From the NCBI GenBank assembly GCA_004431415.1, contig QPMI01000670.1, positions 1-49,903 of the forward strand: DNA of 49,903 nucleotides, given 5' to 3'. The notes below the pieces were generated by a model. The model had not been told where the DNA came from. It saw nothing but the letters and a program-made list of their open reading frames with translations, and searched no databases. A program made the position numbers and the translations under genes. Shown here in pieces: positions 41,679 to 49,903 of the stretch (the stretch's first letter is position 1; every line of letters begins with the position of its first letter). The stretch is from Cyanophora paradoxa. Taxonomy: Eukaryota > Glaucocystophyceae > Cyanophorales > Cyanophoraceae.

Positions 41679-42890
41679 TTACACGCCGCGGGGCGTGAAG
41701 ACGGGCAGCCGTGAGGTCAATCGGATCACGTGCTCGTAATGGAGGAGATTGGCCGTGCCCTCAGTGGCCGTGACCGAGTCGGCGAACGCGCGCGAGTAGC
41801 GCTTCAGCAGAGCCTCTAGCTCGGCGCGTTCCGTAGCGCTCATCGCCGGATGCGAGCCGCATTCCGGATCTTCGCGCGTGCACGGTTCCACTCCTCCTCT
41901 TCGGAAGACGACGTCCCCGTCGCTTCCGGCGGTGCCCGCGGGGCGCCACCGTGGGAGGGGCCAGGCGCGGGCCCGGAGGGGCGGCTCGCAGCGGCGCCTT
42001 GCCCTTGTCCTTGCGCGCGCGGCGGAGGACTCGGCTACGGAGGGCGCGGGCGCTTCCGTTGTCCGGACAGAGCAGCCGGGGCCTGCCAGCGCTGCTGGCG
42101 CCGGTGCAGGCGGGCGAGCGGCCCCGCTCGGCGCGGGCGCCGGCGGCTCAGCTGCCTCGGCAGCGAGATTTATTTGATCCCCGGAGGGATTGGTGGGGAC
42201 TGCGTTAGCCCCCTGGCGTGCAGCGCGAGCCGCGTGGGCGCGGCGGCGTGCGGCGCGTTCAGCGCGGCGGGCGGGCCTGGTGCGCTCGCGCTCCTCGGGC
42301 GAGGTCCAGCCAAGGTACCCGTCCTCGCGCTCGCGTTCAGAGTCGGTGTCCGAGGACACGGGCTCGTCACAAAGCGCGAGGCCCTCCATTGTGACAATGG
42401 GGACGTCTTCGCCCTCACTGCCGTCGTCGCGCAGCATGCGGACGAACAAGGGAGGCGCGCTCGGCGCAGGCTCCTGCTCAGTGGCTACAGTCGCTTCGGA
42501 CTGCCGGGCGGCGGGTGCCGCGAAAATAGGCCCTGGAGCGGGGTGCTGGGGCGGCGTGGTGCCCTCAGCTGCCGTGTAAGCCGCAGCCGTTCGATTGGCT
42601 CGGCGGCGCATCGCGCGGAAGCCTTGCCCTCGCTTAGGGTAGAAGGCTCGCAGCGTGCGAATGAAAGAGTCGGCGACGGTGCGCGCCGACGCGTCGTCGG
42701 GCGGCGGGTCGAACCCAAAGTCGCCGGGCGGCAGGTTATTAGCCTCCGCCACCGCTACAATGGCCCCAGCGGGAAGCAGGACGGGCTCATTGGCGGGGTT
42801 TACTAGTCGCACGTGCAGGCTGCCGCCCTCGGCAGGCCGGCGGTGCAACTGGTGGGGCGCGAGTACCCCGAGCGCTGACAGGAGTCAGGC
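41679..42890 (-). CDS. retroelement segment between protease and RT
   Basis: Minus-strand frame with LHVRLVNPANEPVLLPAGAI, the beta-rich end typical before RT in Gypsy elements, then a long acidic, Ala/Pro/Arg-rich linker, and MSATERAELEALLKRYSRAF with HYEHVIRLTSRLPVFTPRGV at its end. The last part is the usual lead-in to RT. The stop at 41679 lies within a GC-rich word; the RT frame continues at once in another phase (SPHAEAFARDEIKRLLELGL), so a one-base indel explains the break. Confidence 0.65.
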
Positions 42891-43046
42891 GCCGGCCCGA
42901 CGGCGAGCGTCGGGGCCTGGTCCGCTGGCGGCGCAGGGCCGTCCAACACGCAGCGGACCATCCATTCGCGGGCGTCCTTTAGGACGACGGGGCGGAGCAC
43001 CCGGACAAGGAGAGGCCCCTTTGATTGTCCGGGCACAGAAAAGGGA

Positions 43047-44430
43047 TCACGTGGGGCGGAAGTGCGCGTCGCGCGCGTGCAGGCACCAGCCCGAGCTGGT
43101 GGTGTCAATCCGCCCCTCGATCCTCATGATCGTGCCGATGCCCAGGAGCATGTCGGCGTTCGGGCCGAGCGAGCCGTCGGGGACGACGTACACCGCTCGC
43201 GAGACGTACACATCGCCGAAGCGCAGCACGACATGAGCAATCTCAGCCGTGATCGTGGCGTGGTGGAGGAAGGCCCGGAGGACCTTCACACCCGTGTAGC
43301 GCGTGCCGGGCGGCATGTGCTTTTTCTCGCCAACATCTCCCATTGCGCCAGTGTCAAAAATGAATTTGACGCGCGTGCTCTCGCCGAGCGTGCCGTCGGC
43401 ATGCAAGGCATAGACGAAGCCCGGGCACTGCAGGAGCAGGCGCCGGAAATCGTGCGGGAGACCGTTGATCCCGTCGATAACTTTCGCGATCGGGACCGGG
43501 GCGTTCAGGCGGCCGTCGGGCGCGCCATCCGGGGACTCCGGGACCGCGAGGTCCGTGGGGCGGTCGGGGCCGTAGCCCACGAGTTCGTCAGGCTCAGGAG
43601 CCTGGAAGTGCAGCGCGGCGCGCTGCTTGCTGGAGCGGGCGTGGAGCCCCTCGGAGCGGCTCGTCGGAGCGGCAGAGGACTTGCGATCCGCTCCGTCGAT
43701 GACGGGCGTCGGCTCGCTGCCGGCAGCGGCGGAGGCCAAGGCGCGCTCGGCGATGGCCCGCGGCTGCAGTGCAGCGCGCGTCGCGAAGTCATCCTCATCG
43801 TCACCATCGCCGTAGATACGGAGAATGGCGCGGTGTGCGGGGCGGCAGCGGCCCTCGGCTTTGGCCTCCTGGGCGAGGCCGATGAGGCGCAGCAGTTCAG
43901 ATTCAATGCGATCGAACTGCTCCATGCCCGGGTAATTTGCGGCCCACACCGTCGCAGCGGCGTTCCGTGCCGCCCAAGAGGCGCCGCTCGGCAAGGTGGT
44001 GCCGGTGAGATCATGGCCCGCGGCCGTGGCGATCTCATCGAGCATCTCAGACAAGACGGCCGGCTGAGCGTTGCGCTCGAGCAGGAGCCGCAGGCGCGCG
44101 CGCCAGTTCTTGGCGGCCTGGTAGTGGGCACTGCCCACATTCTCGTCCGTGGCCGGCGGTGCCTGGCCGGAGCTCGAGCTGGCCGCGGGACCCGCAGGCG
44201 GGTACATGAGGCCGTGCGGCCAGTAATAGCCGTGCGGGCCGGCGATTTGCGGCAAGAGTGGGGGCGGCGGCAACCCCCAACCGGGTACGCGCGGCGGGGG
44301 CGGGCCCATCGACGCCGGGTACGGGTACGGGAACGGCGCGGGGGCCAGTTCCGCGGTGGACTGGGCAGCAACGCGGGCGCGCTTGCTGCGGCGCTCGGCC
44401 TCGGCGAGGAGGCGCTGGCGCGTGTCCTCG
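43047..44430 (-). CDS. retroelement segment with aspartic protease
   Basis: After a Pro-rich part (GPPPPRVPGWGLPPPPLLPQ), a helical part reads YQAAKNWRARLRLLLERNAQ, EMLDEIATAAGHDLTGTTLP and GMEQFDRIESELLRLIGLAQ; this looks like a capsid-type helical domain, but I cannot name it. The retropepsin follows: VKFIFDTGAMGD with DTGA at 43344-43355, a middle strand AEIAHVVLRFGDVYVSRAVY, and the closing NADMLLGIGTIMR (hydrophobic-L-L-G). DTGA replaces the more common DTGS/DSGA. The frame ends at 43047; the next 160 bp continue in another frame (RDPFSVPGQSKGPLLVRVLR). Confidence 0.7.
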
Positions 44431-45075
44431 CCGGGTCCGGCTCGAACTCAAGGCCATGCTGGCGGGCATAGGCAGTGAATTCGGCGTCGTCCATGTCAGC
44501 CAGGTCGAGGGACTCAGGTCCCGTGGACGAGGTGCTGGGCAAGGTGCCGCGAACGGTCACGCGGCTGCCCTGCAGGATACGCGGCCGCTCGCGGCGCTGG
44601 CCGGTGGCGCCCGGCGGCTGCGTGCGCGTCGGGGCAGGGGAGCTCGACGACTCCTGCCGGGGCGACTCGGTGCGCTCGCGGGAAGCGGCGGCCTCGCGGC
44701 TCTGGCGGCGCCCGCGGCGGTCGCGGGAGCGCTCGCGCTTCGTCTCGCTCTGCTTCCTCGAGGGCGAGGGCGTGGCCGAGCGCTTGGGGGCAGGGCTGGG
44801 CTCGCGGGAGCCAGAGCCCGTGGTGCCCGAGGCAGAGGACGATGCCACAGGCTTCGCCTGGGCGGTCGCTGCCACGGCGTGGTCGGCCTGCTGCTGGGCG
44901 CGCAAGCTCGGGGGCAGATCCTCTGCCGTGTACCCGTTCCAGTTCTGGAGCAGCTCGGCGCGCAGCCGGTAGTGGAACGGCGTGATTGCCGCCACCGTGT
45001 CGCCGAGGCCGCTGGCCTCGGGGGGCGCAGGGAACGGCGCCGCGCCCTGCTGGGCGACAGTGTCCAGGGCGGGGG
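44430..45075 (-). CDS. retroelement segment, Ser/Arg-rich
   Basis: Continues the previous product in another frame: TVAAITPFHYRLRAELLQNW, NGYTAEDLPPSLRAQQQADH, then a Ser/Arg/Lys-rich disordered stretch (RERSRDRRGRRQSREAAASR) and ESLDLADMDDAEFTAYARQH, to a frame change near 44430 (G/C run). The composition suggests nucleic-acid binding; this is inference. Confidence 0.5.
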
Positions 45076-47091
45076 CGGGATAGCCGCTACCCGAGCGGGC
45101 AGGATGCGCTCAAGGCGGCGGACGGAAAGGAGGGGCTCGTCCTCCTGCTCGTACATGGCGAGAACAGCGCGCAGCTGCTTCGTCGCCGGCAGGCCCCAGA
45201 TCTGCAGCAGAGCGTCCGAGAGGCGCTTGCTGGCGTCCGCCGCATTGTCCAGCCAGGACGTATGCGTGGCGTTGGGGCGCGGCAGGTCTGGCATCGAGAG
45301 CCAGAACGCCGTGGTCAGCGGGAGCTGAGAGGCGATGACGAGAGCTGCGGACTCGTCAATCGACTCGCCGAGCTGGCCGCTCTTGACGTGCTGCAGGACG
45401 GCGTAAAGCTCGTCGCCGTCAGCGGAACGTGCATGGGCCCCAGCTGCTGCCTCGGCCGCGGAACGAGTGGCCGGGTCGGCGCGGTAGCAGGTGGACCACA
45501 TGAACTCGTATATGGCCGTCGGCCCCACAATGTGCATTTGGGGGTTGAATCCCGTGGCCGGCGCAGGCCGGGGCTGGTCGGGCAGCTCGTGCCCCAGCAC
45601 CCAGGCAGCCATGCTGTTCACATACCCCGCAAGCAGGGATGCGACGAACTCACGGGGCGGCAACGGGGACCACGTGGGTCCGTGCTTCTGCACGCCCGGG
45701 CAGACGACCGGGTATTTCCGGTGCCCGCGGTCCTTCGGATCGACGAGCGGGCGGGGCCGCTCGAACCCGAGCACGAACACGCGCCGAGGGAGGCGGTCGT
45801 ACTGGCGACGCGCCTCAGAGGGCGGGGCGTGCTGCATGGCCACGTGGGCGGGACCAAGCGAGCAGCGCGTGGCAGTCGTGCCGACGGGGTCGCCCATGAC
45901 ATCGACGTTGTTCACGTCGAGCTCAGTGCTCACGTGCTTCTCGCCCGTCTGGATCGGGGTTCCTGGCAGGAGGCCGCGGACCCGGGCATCGGGCTGGGCG
46001 ACGCCACGGATGCCGAAGCCCCTGCCGAAGCGGGGCTCGTGGAACACGACCAAGCGCTGCCCGCGCTTGGCGCGGTTGACCCCGATGGGCGCCTCGAACG
46101 TGTGCGGGCGAGCGAGGTACGCAAACGCCTGGCGGCACGTGTGGTGCAGGGCGGTGTTCAGCACCGAGTAGGCGCGCGTGATCGGCCCATCGAGGCGGTT
46201 TGCGGGGGTGGGCTCCGACGCGACCCACTGCATGATGGACTCGTCGAGCCCCATCATCGCCGCGACGTAGGGCAAGCCCTGAACGTCGGTGCCTTGCATG
46301 GACGTCGGTGCCGGTGGCACGGGCGGGCCATACAACATTACCGCGGCGGGGATGCCGCGGTTATGGCCCTCGACGTTTGCGATGAGCGTGGAGGCAAGGC
46401 AGTGCATGGCTGCATCAGCGTCGAGCGCGTTCGGGTGGAAACGCGTGACGACTGGGGCAGTCGCATTCACGCAGGGCGCGTCGGGCGGCCCGTTCTCGCC
46501 GAGGGTGAGCGGCACGAGCCGCGGAATAGCAGCCCACGGGTACTGCTCGGCCGTCGGATTGCGGGCCGGGCTACCGCCGAGCGGGTCGGGCAGCAGCACG
46601 CAGTACTTGTCGCAGTACCGGACGCGCTCGGGCGTGCCGTCGTACCACGTGCGGGCCCCAGCAGCAGGTGCCGCCGGCGTGGCCGTAGCAGTGGAGACCC
46701 CGGACGGTCCGGCGACAGGCGCAGCTGAGGAGCTGGCCATGGGCACGTCGCCCTCAGCGTCGCGATCGGCTTCGCTACGGCGGGCCTCGCCTTCCCAGTT
46801 GTCGAGCCACTGCACAAAGGGAAGGGAGCGAATTGGGGCGTTGCCGCCAATTCGGGCCTCGTGGATCTCGCCCAGCAGCCAATTAGCGCCTTCGACGACG
46901 GTGTCGTAGCAGCGGTAACTGGTGGCCAGCCACGAATCCGAGTCGTCCTTTGCGGCCTCGCGCTGGACGACCTCGGGAATTTCGAGGTTTGCCGGGTACG
47001 CCGGGGCGAGCGTACGGACGAGCTCCTCGCACCCCGGGTGCGAGGCGTTAACCATGTCATAGAAATAGCTAACGTCGTCCGGCAGCTTCAT
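45075..47091 (-). CDS. large unrecognised retroelement ORF (about 670 aa)
   Basis: Start Met 47091 (MKLPDDVSYFYDMVNASHPG). Clean coding through WLATSYRCYDTVVEGANWLL, FVQWLDNWEGEARR, a short Ala/Pro linker, RYCDKYCVLLPDPLGG, AMHCLASTLIANVEGHNRGI, RAYSVLNTALHHTCRQAFAY, STELDVNNVDVMGDPVGTTA, KYPVVCPGVQKHGPTWSPLP, MHIVGPTAIYEFMWSTCYRA and WLDNAADASKRLSDALLQIW, to about 45075. There the meaningful frame shifts at a C-rich run (the old frame stays open to 44557 without sense). No protease, RT, envelope or transmembrane signature is seen. Gypsy elements do not normally carry such an ORF between nucleocapsid and protease. Function unknown. Confidence 0.6.
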
Positions 47092-48043
47092 GCGACGTCG
47101 AGCTCATTGGGGTCGTCGGGCCAAAGATCCTCAGGATCAGGGGCCGAGCCAATACCCGAGCACTTGGTGACGGGGTGGCTGAGTTGGGCACCGCGGATTG
47201 CGAGCATCGCAATGCTCGAATCGGGGCCCTCCTGGAGGCGGTAATCGAGCTTGGCGATCGTCGCCGCAGCCTCGATCACGCAGGCGAGGGAGTGAGCCTC
47301 GGTGCGGTGAGCCAGGCGACCCAGCAGCAGGCGCTCGGGGCGCCGCAGGCCGCAGGCCCCCAGGAACCGGTCAAGGACTATGCCTTTAGGGCCCTCCTGG
47401 GCGAGTTCGCGAACGAGCAGCGTCTGCTTCGCGTCGTCGAGGCCGTTCGTGAAGAGCAGCCCATGGCGCGCTCTAGGTCACGGGGCTTGGCCGTCAAGTG
47501 GGCGTACCACTTTGTGAGCGGCATGAGCACCGGGCTCACGTAGCGGGGCAAGTAGGGCCCGCCCTCGCGCTCGCCCTCTTTCTCCACGTCCGTGGCAGGC
47601 ACGTGGTCATACGGCATGTAATCCAGTGCCCACGACTTCGTGGAGCACCGGGGTGGTGCCTGGGGCACGTCGCGGTCCGGAGAACCGAACGGCCCGAAAT
47701 AGGCGGGCTTCGAGGTGTCGCTGGCGTAGGGCGCGGAGCCCTGGCCAGGGTCGGAGCTCGGGGCGGACTCGGAGTCCGTGTCGAGCCGCTCGGCGTCGCT
47801 CTCCCCAAGCTCGGACTCCCCGGAGCCGTCCTCGCTGGCCGGGTTGGCGCAGCGGAGGTCCCGCTCGAACGCAGCCTCGCGAGTGGCATCGTCGAGGGCG
47901 CCAGCCGAGATGTCCGCCGCAGCGGCATCGAAGGCGGCCTGGTCGCGCGCCTTGGCGGCCATGGCAAGGGCGTCGGACGGCTGGCGGACCGCTGCAACGG
48001 CCGCAGCCTCGTCCGAGTCGGAATCCGTGCCCACGGGCATCAC
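47088..48043 (-). CDS. retroelement ORF segment after the knuckle, one frame change
   Basis: Opens at Met 48043 (MMPVGTDSDSDEAAAVAAVR), acidic and Ser-rich, with WALDYMPYDHVPATDVEKEG and LTKWYAHLTAKPRDLERAMG. Near 47460 the coding signal moves to another frame (LDDAKQTLLVRELAQEGPKG; VLDRFLGACGLRRPERLLLG) and continues through CVIEAAATIAKLDYRLQEG to TGA 47088-47090. The stop overlaps the next start as ATGA. No known domain is recognised. Confidence 0.5.
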
Positions 48044-48211
48044 ATGTACAGACAGCGACCGAATGGACGGGCCGCCCGGAGGGGCGCCGGCGTTCGGGTT
48101 GCCGCCTGCAGACGAGGAGCTGGCGCCACGCGCGCTCTCGTGCAGGGCGGCTGCTGCTGCATCACCTGCAGGTGCTGGAAGAATGCAGCCATGGCGGCCG
48201 AGTTCGGCGAG

Positions 48212-49903
48212 TCAGAGCGGGGCTCGTTCTCGGCGCGAACTTGGTTGAACCGGGGCCGCTGCCCGCGGTTCATGTCTGGCCGTAGCCCCGGCCGCGTCCG
48301 CCGCGGCCCTGTGACTCAGCGTCCGGCAGTCCCGGCGGATGTGGTCCAGAGACCCGCAGGTCCAGCAGCCCGGCTCACGGTCGTCCTGGGCGCTCTTCTC
48401 CTTGCCCTTCCCAGCGGGCGCTGGTTCGGGCCGGAGGCAGGGCGCGGGTGGCGCCGCCCCGGCTGTAGCCGCCGCCGCGGTCCGGCCGAAGCCGCCGCGG
48501 TCGTTGCGGTAGCCGCCGCGGGCGTACGGCTCCTGGCGGTGCCCGCCGCGGTGCGAGAACCCGCCGCGGGTCGGGCCGGGCTCGCTGCGCTCATCGGCGG
48601 CATCCTCCTCGCGCGCCGGCCGATCGCGGCGCCGCGCGCGCTTATCCGCAATCCCTTTCACCCACTCGGAGTATGGGATATTGGGGAAGGGGGCCGTGCC
48701 CCACACGCAGTTCCACGTAAAGTGGCAGCGGTCGAGGGCGGCATCTCCACGTGCATGCACAGGGGCATGGGACGTGGTCGTGCTCGGGTACCCCAGGCGC
48801 TCCTCGTCGGGTGCCGGCGACCCGCGACGGGCGCGCCCTGCGGAGCCTTCGTGCCCGGGGCCGCATTGACGGACTTGACGGGCACGGCTCGATGGGCTCG
48901 TCGCCGTCGTCGTCGCTGGCGGCGGCCGCTACCGGCGCCAGCTTGCGCACGCGGGCTTCTTAGCCTCCGGCGCCTCGAGTGCGGCCGTGGCCGTGGGGGC
49001 AGCACGGTGCGGCAGCCGTGCGTCTTGCACGCTGCGACGAAGATTTCGTCGAGCTGGAGCGGCGACAGGGCGCCGTCCTGTGCAAGGATGCGCTGCTGCA
49101 GCGCGGCGAGGAACGCGCGCAGAGTGCGCTCGTTCGCCTGGGCGAACCCGGCCATCCGAACATCGAGGTTCTGATATTCCGGGTCCTCGCTCGTCGAGCG
49201 GGCCTCGAGCGCAGTGCGCAGACACTCCGCATAGTACACGGCGAGGCGCTGGCCCTGGGCAGCGTGTGCTGCACTAGGGGCATGAACCAGTCATGCCATG
49301 AGCGCGGGTCCTCGCCCGTGTAGGCTCAGTGAGAGCCCGGCGGGCGCGTGCGGGCGCGTCTCATGAATCCATGCCGTGATCGTCGCGAGGAGCCCGGGGC
49401 ACGCAAGTACGAGTCACGCACGGCCACGATAGTGGCATGATCGCGCGCGCAGCTCTGCTGCAGCGCCAAGATTGCAGCCTCATCCTCGGCAGTCCGCAGA
49501 TCAGCCGGACAAGTTCGAGACGAGCGAGCAGGCGCGGTCACGCTCCAGGCCGCAATAGAGGCCTCATAGAGGTCGCGCTTACGCTCAATCTCGGCGCGGA
49601 GGGCGCGGGCGGATGCGCCCGACGATCACTCCGGCAAGCGCCTCAGACTTAGTATACTCCTGGCCGCCGGCAGTGTCCGGGCAAAGAGATACTTCGTCGG
49701 CTGAGCCGACTGGAAGTTCCGGACATCTTCCGGAACCGGTCACCGTCGGCGAGGCGCGGCTTCGCGGGAGGAAGGCGATCCGCGGGATCATCCTCCGCCG
49801 CAGCGGCGGTGCCAGCGAGCTGCACAGCAAGTTCGGCCTTCGCAGGCTCAACGTGCGCAAGTGCGGACAGCTGGCTACGGACTTCAGAACTGATCAGTTC
49901 AGA
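48212..49903 (-). CDS. Gag-like region with CCHC zinc knuckle, frame-broken, 5' end outside window
   Basis: Minus-strand segments in changing frames: an N-terminal part with LAHVEPAKAELAVQLAGTAA (near 49800-49860), EIERKRDLYEASIAAW and DEAAILALQQSCARDHATIV (49400-49600), DVRMAGFAQANERTLRAFLA and LAALQQRILAQDGALSPLQL (49050-49180), then TWNCVWGTAPFPNIPYSEWV, an Arg/Gly-rich stretch (RGGFSHRGGH, RGGYRNDRGG) and the knuckle CWTCGSLDHIRRDC at 48326-48367 (C-x2-C-x4-H-x4-C). RGG plus knuckle is typical of a nucleocapsid. The segment ends at 48212. At least three frame changes are needed to read it through. Confidence 0.65.

Larger units (their letters stand above)
37652..49903 (-). mobile_element. 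Ty3/Gypsy-type LTR retrotransposon, internal region, cut by the right edge
   Basis: The order protease, RT, RNase H, integrase is that of Ty3/Gypsy (Metaviridae). The visible internal part is over 12 kb, long for the group. Extra length comes from about 5 kb between the CCHC knuckle and the protease and from a long linker between RNase H and integrase. The frame changes at least six times, mostly at G/C runs. Neither LTR can be proven in this window. A primer-binding site would lie beyond the right edge. Confidence 0.88.

Overview
The window looks like nuclear DNA from a very GC-rich eukaryotic microbe. The genes are split by many short C-rich introns (about 50-90 bp). The proteins are eukaryote-only machinery: a plasma-membrane-type Ca2+-ATPase, TAF6, COP9 signalosome subunit 1, mRNA cap methyltransferase, a DCAF1-like protein and a bZIP factor. 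Many introns begin with GC instead of GT. This fits a unicellular alga or similar protist; haptophytes and dinoflagellates are among the groups worth testing, but the sequence alone does not fix the lineage.

Layout. 1-28.5 kb is a compact gene block: DCAF1-like (minus, cut by the left edge), a small coiled-coil gene (minus), Ca2+-ATPase (plus), TAF6 (minus), LRR protein (plus), zinc-finger exons and an unrecognised gene with SUMO-interaction-like motifs (plus), a tiny zinc-finger ORF (minus), CSN1 (minus), cap methyltransferase (plus), a coiled-coil protein with two PPC-like domains (minus), an EF-hand/coiled-coil protein (plus) and a bZIP factor (plus). Several neighbours are divergent with 90-430 bp between start codons.

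28.5-30.1 kb is more AT-rich and without a clear gene. 30.1-35.7 kb is a head-to-tail duplication of a unit of about 2.8 kb. Each copy holds a C-rich minisatellite, a GGGCGGCGCGGC-type array of about 1.1 kb, a conserved 49-codon ORF and six GCGATCGC palindromes. 35.7-37.5 kb is packed with palindromes and hairpins, including nested hairpins with compensatory base-pair changes.

37.65 kb to the right edge is a large Ty3/Gypsy-type retroelement on the minus strand. Its order is Gag with CCHC knuckle, a long unrecognised ORF entered through an ATGA stop/start overlap, aspartic protease, RT, RNase H, a long low-complexity linker, then integrase. The frame breaks at several G/C-rich places, so this copy is decayed, mis-sequenced at G/C runs, or both. 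No LTR pair is visible because the 5' end lies outside the window.

Functional links: DCAF1 (CUL4 ligase substrate receptor) and CSN1 (cullin deneddylation) belong to the same ubiquitin system. TAF6, cap methyltransferase and bZIP belong to mRNA production. I see no sign that they are co-regulated beyond shared divergent promoters.
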